Positions 1-11,262 of a DNA stretch of 64,000 nt are shown one piece after another (within the stretch, counting starts at the first letter, position 1; every line of letters begins with the position of its first letter). Location: NCBI GenBank assembly GCA_958450365.1, contig CAUEEP010000742.1, forward strand, positions 3,717,501-3,781,500. Direction: 5' to 3'. Made by a program: the position numbers and the translations under genes. Below the pieces are notes generated by a model, which saw only the letters and a list, made by a program, of their open reading frames with translations, was not told where the DNA came from and searched no databases. The stretch is from Mesorhabditis belari. Its lineage: Eukaryota > Nematoda > Chromadorea > Rhabditida > Rhabditidae.

Positions 1-376
1 AAGCCTTTTTATAGGTTTTATGTTCATCGAGTTCAAAAAGAGACAGTAAAATAAGAAAAAAAAAATGCGAAAAGAGATTTTGTTCAATAGGAAAATTTGT
101 CATAAAATCCTTGTCGAGGTCATTGGAAAGGAAAAAAAAGGGGAACGGATATGGAGAGTATTGGGGAAAACGAGGGTTGCAACTCAAAGAATGAATGGGT
201 TATCTTGTGATTTTGATGCTTTAGAATTTGAAGTCCGGATTGTCTTCTGTTTCAACTAGCACAACTGACTATGAACTCAAAACCGGAAAGCGCTAGAGTA
301 GGTCTTCTTTAATGTCGTTTTCTATTAGGTTTGAGAGATTACCGCAATCTATCTCTTAACTTGATAGCTTGATAAC

Positions 377-440
377 AAAGTAGACTTGAGCTATAGATTA
401 CGGTAGCTATCTACCGTAATCTATAGCTCAAGTCTACTTT
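377..440. repeat. Perfect 30-bp inverted repeat with 4-nt loop
   Basis: The arms at 377-406 and 411-440 are exact reverse complements separated only by ctat, so the segment can form a 30-bp hairpin. It lies outside any gene model. It could be a small foldback element or a structured non-coding RNA. No A/B boxes are seen. Confidence 0.9.
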
Positions 441-550
441 TGTGGCATTCTATGAGAGTCACACTTAAAGATAAGGTTAGAAAACGAAAGGCAAATCCTC
501 TAGTAAGTAGGTTAAATTGTACAGAGTTGGAAATAGGATCAAAAAGCTTG

Positions 551-621
551 GGCGCTGCCAGGGGTCGAACCCGCGACCCTCCGTCTACCTGGCAACTATG
601 CTAACCATTCGACCACAACGC
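551..621 (-). tRNA. tRNA-like sequence 1 of tandem array (probable pseudogene)
   Basis: On the minus strand this has a 7-bp acceptor stem (GCGTTGT pairing with 3' GGCAGCGC, two G-U pairs), a D-arm with the A-box-like GGTTAGCA and a T-loop with GGGTTCGACC. The anticodon stem is poorly paired and no clear anticodon can be named. It is one of three related units spaced by about 245 bp and is probably not a functional tRNA. Confidence 0.5.
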
Positions 622-791
622 ACTTGATCTCTCGGACTCCAGAGGGGGTTAACTACCCTCCTCTCTGGACGAGACGGTTCCACACGATTTATAGGCCTGG
701 GCTGCGCTAGAAACTATGTATGAAGACCTTAGCAAGCATTGCAGAGCCTAACCTTCGTAGCCAGTTGGAACTAGGGCAGATCAAAAATTTG

Positions 792-861
792 TGCGCCACT
801 AGGACTCGACCCTAGATCTTTCGCCTATGGGGCAATTGTGCTAACCATTCGACCACAACGC
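792..861 (-). tRNA. tRNA-like sequence 2 of tandem array
   Basis: The minus strand has the GCGTTGTGG start, a D-arm like its neighbours and a perfect 5-bp T-stem (CTAGG/CCTAG) closing the loop GTCGAGT. The anticodon arm is degenerate. The T-stem pairs despite its changed sequence, which suggests past constraint, but the whole looks like a decayed copy. Confidence 0.45.
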
Positions 862-1037
862 ACCTAATCTCCCTCACTCCAGAGGGAGTTAACTACCCTC
901 CTCTCTGGACGAGACGGTTCCACACGATTCATAGGCCTGGGCTGCGCTCGAAACTAGGTATGAAGGACCTTAGCCACCATTGCAGAGCCCATGCCTTCCG
1001 CGTTCGCTAGTTGAAACTAGGATAGGTCAAAAACTTG

Positions 1038-1108
1038 TGCGCCGCCGGCACTCGAACCCGCGACCTTTCGCTTACCGGGCAAATGTGCTAACCATTACAC
1101 CACAACGC
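1038..1108 (-). tRNA. tRNA-like sequence 3; loop would read GGT (Thr) with C at position 33
   Basis: The minus strand has an acceptor stem, a D-arm (GTAATGGTTAGCA), a paired 5-bp anticodon stem (TTTGC/GCGAA) and the 7-nt loop CCGGTAA. The nominal anticodon is GGT, but position 33 is C instead of the near-universal U, and the T-stem has mismatches. I infer a tRNA-derived pseudogene rather than a working tRNA-Thr. Confidence 0.45.
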
Positions 1109-1140
1109 AGTCGATCTCCCTTACTCCAGAGGGAGTTAAC

Positions 1141-1870
1141 TACAGCAAAAACTCAAAACTTTGATTCAAAAAACTTTTTCTGAAGTTTTTTTAATGGTTC
1201 CATGTTCATCGAGTTCAAAAGGAATCAGTAAAAATCGAATTCGAATGCAGAAATCGAGTGCTCTCCTTTTTTGGTCAATGTATTTTTCTATAAATCGCTT
1301 ATTAGGCTCTTCAGAAAGTGTTTATGGCTTAATTTTCATCTTTTTAAGTCGATTTTGGTTCACTTTCGAGCAAATTCGAGCGTGAAAACCTCTACGAAGA
1401 AATTGGCTGAATGAATTTCTCGGAAAATTTCGCTATATACAGGACTTTTTATGCTTTATGCTCTATCTTTGATCTATTTACACGAAGCTAGATTTTCTTA
1501 GCTAAAATGTGTCTGAAGCGCCTCATTTTCCGTTACTTTCTAACTTTTTTTTGCTCTATCTATCGCCCTTTTTGACTACCCGACTTTATGCTTCCAAAAA
1601 AATTCAAAAATAAACCATTTTAAATCTGTTTTAATGTTATTTTAAAGAAATATAATTGGCTTTTTTAATGAAACAAACAAAAGTTGAATTGATGAATTTG
1701 TGAATTGATTTTAAACGGAATTACAAAGGGGCAAAGACTTTCTAAACAGCCTAAAAACCTCTACCGTCATCAAATTGCATTAAAACCGACACAAAGTTAA
1801 GTTTCTTTTTGGCGTCACTTTTCCTTTATTAATGTAAAATATTTGCTTAATCAATTAGCTTTTATTCGCA
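1141..1870. other. No gene recognised
   Basis: This AT-rich stretch lies between the tRNA-like array and the 3' end of the DB-module gene. I see only short spurious reading frames. On the minus strand an AATAAA lies near 1823-1828, about 45 bp past the stop of the DB-module gene, and probably serves it. Confidence 0.6.
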
Positions 1871-3708
1871 TCAATTTACAACAATATCTTGTCGATAATA
1901 TTCTCGTATCGCATGGTTGTAGAAACACGATTTAATCGTCTCAAAGTGCGGTAAACATTTGAGATGAGACGGACTGATTTTATCAAAAGAAAGCTCTTCC
2001 TAGAAATGAAAGATTTTAGCCTCAAAGTACTGTAATTGAACGAACTTGGTCACAAAAAGTCAAACATTCAGCATCAACTCCGGCATTGACACAACACGAT
2101 GAGTGATCAGCTCCAAACGCCGCACAATGAAACATTGAACCGAGATTGACGGGAGAGCATTGAGATGAAAGGAAAAAGATTGAAGATATCTAGAAAATCT
2201 TGAGATTTTTATATACAGTATTTTCTTTAATAGTAGTGCACCCTGAGCGTCGTCTAAATCCCTCGAAATCTCGAGAACCGCTTATCAGAACCTATCGATG
2301 TGGAGTCGGAAAATGTAGCTGACGATGAGATCTAGTGGGGGATTAGAGTGTTGAGCTTCTGCAAAAGCTTTGAAACCGTAAAATAGTCATCAACTTGGCT
2401 CGCCGCGGTGCATTACTATTAGAGAAAATACGGTATTGAAAATCTTATTATCTAGAGTTACCGTATTTTCTCTAATAGTAGTGCACCATGAGTGTCGTCT
2501 AAATTCCTTGAAATCTCGAGAACGGCTTATCAGAACCTATCGATGTGGGGTCGGAAAATGTAGCTGACGATGAGATCTAGTGGGGGATTAGAGTGTTGGA
2601 GCTTCTGCAAAAGCTTGGAAACCGTAAAATCGTCATCAACTCGGCTCGGCCGGGTGCATTACTATTAGAGAAAATACGGTAAATTGGATAAAACCTCTTG
2701 TTTGTTGAAACTCTCGAAAGTGCAAATGGGAAGACACGAGTCACCGACAGCCAAAGATTGGCAACAAGAAAGGAAACGAGCGTCTGGATTCTAGAAATTC
2801 GATTCAACAAAGCATTTCTAGTTTCTTCTGATCATTTACAGTATTTTATTACCTAAATTTACTGTAGCAATCAATTTCTCAACCTTTTTGACGACAAAAC
2901 TAGCAAAAGCGTCGAGTTTTTTTTGCGTCAAAATCCTTTGCGCCAAATTTACGCTTATGAAAATCATTATGACAAACTTTTAACCAACAAAACCAAGAAA
3001 TTTCACTTTTCTCCAACTTCTAATCAACGTTTTTCTTGAGGGTTTTACCTTCAGAATTTTAGTTTTCACTGTTTTCAATTAGAAAACATGTTTAAATACA
3101 TGTTTAATTACTTATAGACCTCAAAAACAGTCATTTTTGAGTACCAGATTTGGCTTTTTACTAGCTATACTCGTTTTACTCTCGCTTTTTACTCTTTTTT
3201 TTACTCTTTTTTACACTTTTTTACTCTTTTTACTAGATTTTATGCTATTTTCGGATCCAGTAAAGACAGCAAAATAGCGAGAAAGACAAAGAAAATTGAA
3301 AAAAAATATAAATGCTCAATCAAAGTTGGTAGGAAAGTGGGTTGAAAAGCGTAAATTTAACGCAAATAATTTGATGCTTTTGCTAGCACCTCTGAAATTA
3401 TGATTTACTCAATGAATCAACTTACGATGGGTGAACTGGTCGCTATTGGATTTCCCTGAAATGTTTTCACTCCATGATGAGCCATCGTTTGAAGACAACC
3501 CTTTGGTGTACAAGTCTTTGGTGGCTCACACCCGCTTCCGCACGGTCCAACCTTGGAAATTGGTAATTAGCAAATTTCACCATATACTAACCTGATTTGA
3601 CTGTTGTTTCGCGCAAGTGCCAAAGAGGCAAGCCGCTGGTGGAGCCGGAGTACAATTAGTACCGAATGGGCAAGTGGGAAGTGCTAGCATACACTGGAAA
3701 TTGAGCAT
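1871..3708 (-). CDS. Secreted cysteine-rich DB-module protein, 5' exon missing
   Basis: Five phase-0 exons on the minus strand join in frame: 3693-3592, 3551-3426, 2790-2695, 2189-2046 and 1999-1871 (198 aa from 3693). The N-terminal part is a repeated short Cys motif (CPFGTNC, CLFGTC, GPCGSGC, CTPKGC). The C-terminal part follows the nematode DB-module pattern: RFLSCCQ, SCLPICTFESFNK, CAAFGADHSSCC, CLTFCDQ, KCLPHFETIKSC. DB modules are disulphide-rich domains of nematode extracellular proteins with no firmly known role. An in-frame ATG at 3708 exists, but TTTCCAG just before codon TGT at 3693 looks like a splice acceptor and no signal peptide follows that ATG. A signal-peptide exon probably lies further upstream; I could not find it. 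The intron at 2190-2694 holds two MITE-C copies. Confidence 0.8.
2216..2435 (+). mobile_element. MITE family C, copy 1
   Basis: This is an element of about 220 bp with termini close to TACCGTATTTTCTCTAATAG and its reverse complement at the other end. It has no coding capacity. It lies in an intron of the DB-module gene and is the left half of a dimer with the next copy. About ten copies occur in the window. Confidence 0.85.
2459..2681 (+). mobile_element. MITE family C, copy 2
   Basis: A second copy in the same orientation as copy 1, separated from it by 23 bp (TTGAAAATCTTATTATCTAG and flank). The same spacer separates another pair at 41176-41198, so the dimer appears to have moved or been copied as a unit. 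Confidence 0.85.
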
Positions 3709-3957
3709 AATATTGAAAATCTAGCATTTTCTGTTTCTCGCTAATGAAATCAGCCGAAATAGTGATTTGGGGCTGCTTTAGATCCTAAACAAGGTCTAAA
3801 TTAGGTCTAAACTTCCGATAAAGTAATTTTGAAAATATTTTCCAAGGCTTTCCGGCTTTTTAAAACATTTCTCGAGACTTTGATCCCTCTTTTAGCTTAG
3901 CTAAACCCTTTTCAAAGCAAAATATCATTTCTCTTTTCTTTTTTGATAATTCTCTCT

Positions 3958-4162
3958 GGTACTTGTCGGTGATAGATTCAGAGACTCAACTCTGCTAAGC
4001 AAGGAGCTGACAACTTGATATTGGTACTCGGTACTTGTCCGTGATACATTCACAGAGACTCAACTCGGTTAAGTAAGGAGCTGATAACTTGATATTGGTA
4101 CTCGGTACTTGTCGGTGATACATTCAGAGACTCATCTCGACTAAGCAAGAAGCTGACAACTT
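3958..4162. repeat. About 70-bp tandem repeat, 2.9 copies
   Basis: Three successive units start with GGTACTTGTC(G/C)GTGATA and contain AGAGACTCA and AGCTGA(C/T)AACTTGATATT. They diverge by a few bases each. The array lies upstream of the recognised exons of the DB-module gene, possibly in a 5' intron. Confidence 0.85.
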
Positions 4163-4897
4163 TTGAGCGGTGATTATGTTCAGTGAAGTAGAATGATCTC
4201 TTTAAGTTCAGTTCAGTGAAGTAGAGTGCTCGCTTGAAGTGATCAGTCGATCAGTCGAACGAAAATCGATAACCGAGAGATTCGGATGGAGATGCTTAAC
4301 GGAGATGAGTCTCTGTGGATTTATAACCAACAAGTACCTTTTCTCTTTTAACTTACCCCTTTTACAGAATAAATAGCGATCAGTAACTGAAATATCTTCA
4401 ACAAACAGGTCATAAGCCTAGTAATCAGCGATTGATCATGAAAAAATAGTGCTGAATGGTATCTAGAATAGATTTGTGAAGATCTAAAATACAAATCTGT
4501 CTGCTGGAACTACTAGATTACTAGATTCCCCATTTTGGAGGTTTTTCCAGATTCGAGAAGAATCTGGATTGTATTGTTGAGTGAAAAGAGCCGCATATTT
4601 GCGGAGTGTCCCTTTCTTTGCTCAAATAAAAACCTCTTTTGCTCTTTTCTCCGATGACTGGACACGAAGAAAGTTTCCATTTTTCGATGTGTTCGACCTT
4701 TGAAATGCGCGAAAAACTGGCGGATTTCTTTGAGCTTTTTCATTCAGAGATTTTCACCTCCTCAATGTCAATAGTCCGTGAGAAGGGAAATATTCAAATC
4801 CATTTTTTTTCACTTTCTTACTGACCAGAGTTTTGAGAAAGGAATTCAACTGACTCTATCAAAGATTTTGAATAAAATTTAGATAATTCTCGGTATA
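4163..4897. other. No gene recognised
   Basis: Reading frames occur on both strands (about 60-76 codons), but none has a signal peptide, splice context or recognisable domain. The missing first exon of the DB-module gene would be expected in or beyond this region on the minus strand. Confidence 0.5.
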
Positions 4898-5409
4898 TTG
4901 GGTTGGTGAATTGAAAACTGCCGGATTTTGAACTAAAATTTATTCAACATAAAACCATCAATTCATTCCAAATAATGTCCATTATTATTGACGACTTTTG
5001 CCCATTTTACAGGCAATTTGCGGATTCCTCTTTCGTAGTAGGATTTTGGTTTGTGTGTGAGACAAGTGTGAGACTCAAAAATGGAGGACTGGAGATGTCC
5101 CTAGAGGACGTTTGAGCACTTTCTTCAAAAGAAACCCATTTTGGTGTCAATAGAAAAGTTGTAGAGAATTAAAAATGAGGCTTATAGCCAAATTTCCAAA
5201 AAGATACACTTAGTAGTTTCGCTTAAAATGAAAGTTTTGTGAAAATTCGTAAATTTGGCATTTCTTGAATCGTTCTGAAAATTGGGATATAAGTTTAATT
5301 TTTGATTCTCTACAACTTTTCCATTGTCACCAAAATGGGTTTCTTTTGAAGAAAGTGCTCAAACTGTCACATATGACAATAGCCCGCAGTTTTCAATTCA
5401 CCGACCCAA
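4898..5409. mobile_element. MITE family A, 512-bp copy
   Basis: The termini are TTGGGTTGGTGAATTGAAAA and its reverse complement, flanked by TA on both sides, as expected for a Tc1/mariner-type non-autonomous element. There is no transposase. Internal landmarks shared with the other copies are ATTATTATTGACGACTT and CACATATGACAATAGCCCGC. Confidence 0.9.
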
Positions 5410-5515
5410 TAGATTGAGATTAGCCTTGATTTGAGGAGAAGTCAATGTCCAATTTGAGGATTCGGAGCCGGCCAGAATAGTTTAGGAAATAGGGAGGGAA
5501 AGGGGTTGTGTGAAA

Positions 5516-5709
5516 GCCCTGCGCCAGGCGACGAGCGATTACGCGGCCATACAAAGATCACACAAATTTTAAACTACTAAGGTTATCTTTTAAACTACTA
5601 GTTTTGATTCTCTACAACTTTTCCATTGACACCAAAATGGGTTTCTTTTGAAGAAAGTGCTCCAACTGTCACATATGACAATAGCCCGCAGTTTTCAACT
5701 CACCAACCC
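5516..5709. mobile_element. MITE family A right-end fragment plus associated module
   Basis: Positions 5602-5709 repeat the right 108 bp of MITE A, ending in CCAACCCAA before TA. Upstream, 5516-5600 carries a module (AAGCCCTGCGCCAG, GCGATTACGCGG, AATTTTAAACTACTAAG) that also sits inside the MITE A copy at 18777-19459. A longer family variant probably exists. Confidence 0.8.
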
Positions 5710-6045
5710 AATAGATTCAAGGTTTTCAATTTCAGAATTGCTCTAACGTCACTCAAAATTCCATTTAGTGAGATTGAATTCGAAAAAAAAAGAAAGTCCA
5801 CGTTCACTTTGATGTCAGTCGGATCGATCGTTTTTTTTTTGTCGATCACAATTGTTCCGCGTTTGGTGCCTGTATGTGGGGGAAACCCATTATGAGGAGC
5901 TTATTCTCCCCACGCCAACGTCGTTTCCCAAAAACCTATCCCTCCAACAAACTTCGCAAAAAAACGGGAAAAATAGCTGACAATTCGGTAATCGAATCTC
6001 ATTTTTGCCAAATCATCATCAGATTTGGTCATCGAGTGGCCGAGA

Positions 6046-9000
6046 ATGACTTCGTTTTTGCCATTTCTTCGGATCATCATCCAGTTTTGCTTTTTGTTTC
6101 TCTACTTCCGAGCGTTTGCGGACGCACAATGGGTGCCAGCTAATGGACAAAAGGCTTGTTTCTTGAATGAGATAATTATGAAGACAAATGCTTTCTAAAA
6201 TGCCAATTATAATGATAAATTCTTTCTAAAAGGACAATTATACTGACAACTGCTTTCTAAAATGTGTCAACTGTCAGCTAACATAACCCTAGATATTCTG
6301 GAACCTGAAAACTTGCAAAAAGCGATAAGCAAAAGGTTTTAGAGACTTAAAGATAGATTGGCTCAAACAAGAACTACTACGACACTCGATTCGTACATTC
6401 GACGGTATTTTTCCGTAAACTCCCGTAGTCCTAACTGTTTTACTGATAATTTAGTGTAGATTCAAAGATAAACAAAGCTATTATAGTCATTCGATAGCTC
6501 TGAATCTGTTCTTGAAAACTAGTACAAAGCTACCGAGCCTTCAACGAAATGAGCTTCAACGAAAAGATTGATTTTTCGACAAACTATCGTAATCTCTTTA
6601 TTTTTCTATAATTTTGTTAAGATTACGGTAGTTTTGAGAAATAAATTTCACGATTTAACTAAACTTTTCAGTATTTCGAGATCGGAATCGCTGAGAACAG
6701 CAAGACGCCGCAGAATTGCCTCAATGTGAAATACCCAAACTACATCTTTCAACAATCGTTTGTTTTAACGAATCCTTACAATTGTTTAAAGATTTAAACT
6801 CTAAAGTCCTTTTTTTTTTCATTGAGTAAACGAAAAGTTTCAGCATCTCGAACGCGGCACAACTTTGGGGAACCGTCCAGCTATCAGTGAGTTTAAAGGG
6901 TTTAAGTTTCATTTATCTTCACTTTCTAAACGTGAACACTTTCTACTTTTAAGCTTTTGAGTAGATTTAAAACTGTGATTGTCTTTTTCAGTTAAGTGTT
7001 TCGATTCCCGACCAAGAGATCGTCGTTTGGGTCTCTGGCCCGTCAAGTATCAGCGGTTTTGCCGGTATTTCTGGCGGAAGTAACACTGTCAAAAGTCAGG
7101 TAGAATTCAGCTAATAGTAAGTGTGTTTTTGAAGCTTTCTATCGTTTTGTGATAAATATAGATCTGTTATGCTATAGAGATCTGTTATGCTATAGATCTG
7201 TTATGCTATGGATCTGTTATGCTATAGATCTGTTATGCTATGGATCTGTTATGCTATAGATCTGTTATGCTATAGATCTGTTATGCTATGGATCTGTTAT
7301 GCTATAGATCTGTTATGCTATAGATCTGTTATGGTATAGAGATCTGTTATGCTATAGATCTGTTATGCTATAGATCTGTTATGGTATAGAGATCTGTTAT
7401 GCTATAGATCTGTTATGGTATAGAGATCTGTTATGCTATAGATCTGTTATGCTATAGATCTGTTATGCTATAGATCTGTTATAGTATAGAGATCTGTTAT
7501 GCTATAGATCTGTTATGATATAGAGATCTGTTATGCTATAGATCTGTTATGCTATAGATCTGTTATGGTATAGAGATCTGTTATGCTATAGATCTGTTAT
7601 GCTATAGATCTGTTATGGTATAGAGATCTGTTATGCTATAGATCTGTTATGCTATAGATCTGTTATGGTATAGAGATCTGTTATGCTATAGATCTGTTAT
7701 GCTATGGATCTGTTATGCTATAGATCTGTTATGGTATAGAGATCTGTTATGCTATAGATCTGTTATGCTATGGATCTGTTATGCTATAGATCTGTTATGG
7801 TATAGAGATCTGTTATGCTATAGATCTGTTATGCTATGGATCTGTTATGCTATAGATCTGTTATGGTATAGAGATCTGTTATGCTATAGATCTGTTATGC
7901 TATAGATCTGTTATGGTATAGAGATCTGTTATGCTATAGATCTGTTATGCTATGGATCTGTTATGCTATAGATCTGTTATGGTATAGAGATCTGTTATGC
8001 TATAGATCTGTTATGCTATAGATCTGTTATGGTATAGAGATCTGTTATGCTATAGATCTGTTATGCTATAGATCTGTTATAGTATAGAGATCTGTTATGC
8101 TATAGATCTGTTATGATATAGAGATCTGTTATGCTATAGATCTGTTATGCTATAGATCTGTTATGGTATAGAGATCTGTTATGCTATAGATCTGTTATGC
8201 TATAGATCTGTTATGGTATAGAGATCTGTTATGCTATAGATCTGTTATGCTATAGATCTGTTATGGTATAGAGATCTGTTATGCTATAGATCTGTTATGA
8301 TATAGAGATCTGTTATGCTATAGATCTGCTATGCTATAGATCTTTTATGCTAATGAATTCAAATAATAATTTAAATTGACTACAAAACAAGATCAACCAA
8401 GATCAAGACCAAGATTGGCTTTATATCCAAAAATCTTTTAAATAAAAAACTTGCTTTTGATAATAAAAATCAATAATTGAAGAACTCGAAAGTTTTGTTG
8501 AACAATTCTTTTTTTCTAGCGTTTGATTCCCTGGTCTCTGGGCGGTGGATATACGATGGGAGACAGTTTACTTGAAGGTTTTACAGCCACATGGTACTAT
8601 GGATTCAGGTTCATGAAAAGGCAATTCCATTGAGAAATTCCATTTTACAGAAGTTTCCTAAAAGAAGTCTGGGCCGAGTACTGTGACTTCAAAATTGTGG
8701 TTAGTTTTGAGGGAAACGCTGGGATTAGACATGAGCTAAACACGAGCTAAACACGAGCTAAACACGAGCTAAACACGAGCTAAACACGAGCTAAACACGA
8801 GCTAAACACGAGCTAAACACGAGCCAAACACGAGCTAAACACGAGCCTTTCCACGATTCACTCCCACGTTTTAGTAAAAACTCTTGTTTTCCAAAGCTTA
8901 AATACAACGCTATTTCGAGCTTTAGAAAACAAGAGAGAACAAGAGTTTTCTAAAAAGTTCGATTGACTCGTTTTTTACGAAAGTCTCATTTATAGCTGGG

Positions 9001-11262
9001 ATGTTCCAGAGTCATAGAGGCTGTAAGTCAGATCAGACCAGAGTCGATCGGCAGTCAGCCTTGCAGGACAGCCTAGAGCTCGGTCAAAAACCATACATGA
9101 AATGAAACCAAGCCAAAACCAAGCCAACATCTAACTTCTGGTCTGATCTAGACACGGGAAAATGCCTGAAATATGACTCAAAAACAAACCCAAAACTTTC
9201 CTTCAGTTCGCCGGGCACTCAGTTGGTGCGTGCGTGTCGCAAATGTTGGCCTACGTGACGGTGCGTGGAGAATACTGGGAAAAAGATCTTGTCTCATATT
9301 ATGGATACGGAGCGCCGAGATGTGGAGATCAGGTGAGCCAGGCTTCACAAAAAGTATTCTATTCTCAAAGGATTACGCCGCTGTTTTCGATCAAACCGTC
9401 CCAAACGCATATCGCATCAACTGGAACTCGGACCCCGTCGTTGTAAGTGAAACAAGCAAAGCTTGAACATTGACAATTCTTAATTGAAATCTTAATCCTT
9501 TCAAGCCAAATATAGCATTTTGCTAATTTTGCCCAAAATTGCACAACTTTGGTAAGCCCTTGGACAAAGAAATCCGAGAAGTGAAGAGCTTCGTTCTCTC
9601 GAGGAGCGAGAGAACAGCTAAAATCTAGAATCTAAAAGAAACAGATCTAGAAACAGAGAAAAAAATGAATGCAGATAGATCAAAAAGCTCGCGAGGACTC
9701 GAACCCTCGACCCTCCGCCTACCGGGCAACTGTGCTAGCTATTACACCACAACGCACCTAATCCCCCTACTCCAGAGGGAGTTAACTATGCAAAAGACAA
9801 GCACTTTTTTGACCAGAAAAGAAATCTTAAAATCTTAAATCAAATTTCCAGAACTTAGCCGCGAATTCGTGCCCACGAGAAGTCGACCCGGTGCTCGGAG
9901 CGAATCCCTCGTGCTGGTTCCATTGTTGTGTAAGTTTTTCCAAGTTTTTGAACGATTTCGATGCTTTTGAATTTCTAAAAACTCATTCTAACTATCTTCC
10001 TGATCATTTTACATTTAAGGGAGTTGATATTTGAGGCTTTAAAGGAAAATTCTTTGCAGACAGCCATCAAGTACAGCTCTGGCGGCGCTCCGGGAACCCC
10101 GTGCACGATTGATGACAGTGCGACGTGCACAAGCGGTTTGTTGATTTAGAAAAAATGAAATTGAATTTATTAAGGTCAAAATAGAAAAAATTTTTGGGGA
10201 TTTATCCCAATTTTGTCGAAAATCTTTGATAGAATCTGTCGAATTGCTGAATTTGAATCGCTTGAACATGGGGCTTTTTTTTCGATAAAGTAGAGCTTTT
10301 AAAATAGGTAATTTTACGCTATTTTACGCTTTTTACGCTATTTTATTGGGTTGGGGAGAATGAGTCGGCGCCAAACTTTAAAGGGACTTTTTGCACACAT
10401 AAAGCCTTCTTTAAACATACGTTTGGTTTCATCAAAAGGATCCACTATTTCTCTACAAAATCACTTTTGAGAGATTCCACAAAGCTTTTCTTTCGTGGAG
10501 TTTATGAACTTCCAAACGCAGCTGGTTAAAATGGCAAAGAGTCCGACTCATCATTTGAACAGTTTCTTTCACATAAACCTTCTTTGGTGTTTATATAAAA
10601 AAGATAGAGCACATTCAATTACTTAAGTTGCCAAATTTGCAGGAAGATCCCACCAATGGTTTTTTCTAGATCACAGTTTGTAGTTTTTGTGAAAAAATGG
10701 CTTTTTCTTGAGCGGAGGCGCTGTTTGAATTTTCTTTTAAATGTCATTTTGTAGAGAATTAGTTAACCATTCTACTGATATCAAACGCATATTATTTGAC
10801 GAAGTCTGCTGGAAGTTTTAGACATTTTTTTGATTTTCGGCGCCGACTCATTCTCCCCAACCCAATATTTATATTTGACGCTATTTTACGCTTTTTACGC
10901 TATTTTACGCTATTTTACGCTATTTTACGCTATTTTAGGCTATTTTACGCTTTTTACGCTATTTTACGCTATTTTACGCTATTTTACGCTATTTTAGGCT
11001 ATTTTACGCTATTTTACGCTTTTGACGCTATTTTACGCTATTTTACGCCATTTTTAGCGCTAAAAACCTACAATTCTCGTCAATTAAACTTATCAAATAC
11101 AAAGATTAACCAAAAACAAAAGAAAATAAATAAATATTGATTTTTCTAATCGAAACCAAAGCTTTTCCAGGTGGCAATCAACTGTTCAACTCGGGTGATC
11201 ACACCGCCTATTACGGTGTCACATCCGCCAACTCCTACAATCCGAACACGCTAACTTGTTAA
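6046..11262 (+). CDS. Secreted class 3 (fungal-type) lipase, 301 aa
   Basis: Eleven phase-consistent exons: 6046-6132, 6672-6757, 6844-6886, 6992-7099, 8520-8608, 8651-8699, 9207-9332, 9371-9442, 9852-9929, 10060-10135 and 11171-11262. The protein starts with a hydrophobic signal peptide (residues 1-26, ending AFADA). It carries the Lipase_3 hallmarks: NSKTPQNCL near the N-terminus, the nucleophile elbow GHSVGA, YGYGAPRCGD, NAYRINWNSDP with the likely catalytic Asp, and GDHTAYYGV with the likely catalytic His. It is expected to be a secreted or luminal triacylglycerol-type hydrolase. The elbow is GHSVGA rather than the usual GHSLGG, which still fits. The first three exon joins are less certain than the rest: exon 2 uses a weak donor, GTTTGT. 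AATAAA occurs near 11291. Introns hold a satellite, an 11-bp array, a tRNA-like copy and a MITE B. Confidence 0.85.
6281..6535. repeat. Dispersed repeat, copy 1 (lipase intron 1)
   Basis: About 255 bp match 23973-24216 in direct orientation with scattered substitutions and small indels. Shared strings include ACATAACCCTAGATATTCTG, CCCGTAGTCCTAACTGTTTT and TTGAAAACTAGTACAAA. There is no coding capacity. Family unknown. Confidence 0.8.
7159..8352. repeat. 1.2-kb satellite of 16/18-bp units (GATCTGTTATGCTATA)
   Basis: About 70 units of GATCTGTTATGCTATA and its 18-bp variant GATCTGTTATGGTATAGA fill lipase intron 4. The dominant order is 16+16+18 = 50 bp, a higher-order repeat. A rarer ATAGTATAGAG variant recurs at 7481 and 8079, suggesting duplication of a block of about 600 bp. 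Reading frames inside it are by-products of the repeat. Confidence 0.95.
8731..8846. repeat. 11-bp tandem repeat (CACGAGCTAAA), about 10 copies
   Basis: The near-perfect array lies in lipase intron 6, between exons ending at 8699 and starting at 9207. One unit is varied to GAGCCAAA. Confidence 0.9.
9687..9785 (-). tRNA. Solitary tRNA-like copy in lipase intron 8
   Basis: The minus strand starts GCGTTGTGGTGTAATAGC and ends with a T-loop GGGTTCGAGTCC. It carries the loop CCGGTAG and the same GTTAACTCCCTCTGGAGT leader as the array at 551-1140. The acceptor stem is broken. It is a dispersed member of the same tRNA-derived family, opposite in strand to the host gene. Confidence 0.55.
10308..11052. 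repeat. Minisatellite of TTTTACGCTA units, split by a MITE
   Basis: Units of about 10 bp (TTTTACGCTA) lie at about 10308-10345 and again at 10868-11052, interrupted by MITE B at 10346-10865. The interruption shows the MITE landed in the pre-existing array. The 114-codon frame through the right part is a repeat artefact. Confidence 0.9.
10346..10865. mobile_element. MITE family B, 520 bp, copy 1
   Basis: The termini are TTGGGTTGGGGAGAATGAGT (continuing CGGCGCC) and the exact reverse complement, flanked by a TA duplication. There is no transposase. The copy at 40208-40727 has the same 520-bp length and differs at only about a dozen positions, so both inserted recently. Confidence 0.95.

Larger units (their letters stand above)
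551..1140 (-). repeat. Tandem array of about 245-bp tRNA-containing units
   Basis: Three units each hold a tRNA-like body preceded on the minus strand by the conserved leader GTTAACTCCCTCTGGAGT. Between the bodies lies a shared spacer of about 170 bp (for example CTCTGGACGAGACGGTTCCA at 663 and 903). The third unit is cut short after its leader. A fourth body with the same leader lies alone at 9687-9785. Confidence 0.8.

Noticed and set aside
7699..7905. 68-codon frame with repeating LLWYRDLLCYRS-like peptide
   Set aside because: It lies wholly inside the GATCTG satellite. The period of the array (3 x 50 bp) makes open frames automatically, and it is inside a lipase intron.
10796..11140. 114-codon frame with FYAILRYF-type repeats
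   Set aside because: It runs through the right end of MITE B and the TTTTACGCTA minisatellite inside a lipase intron.
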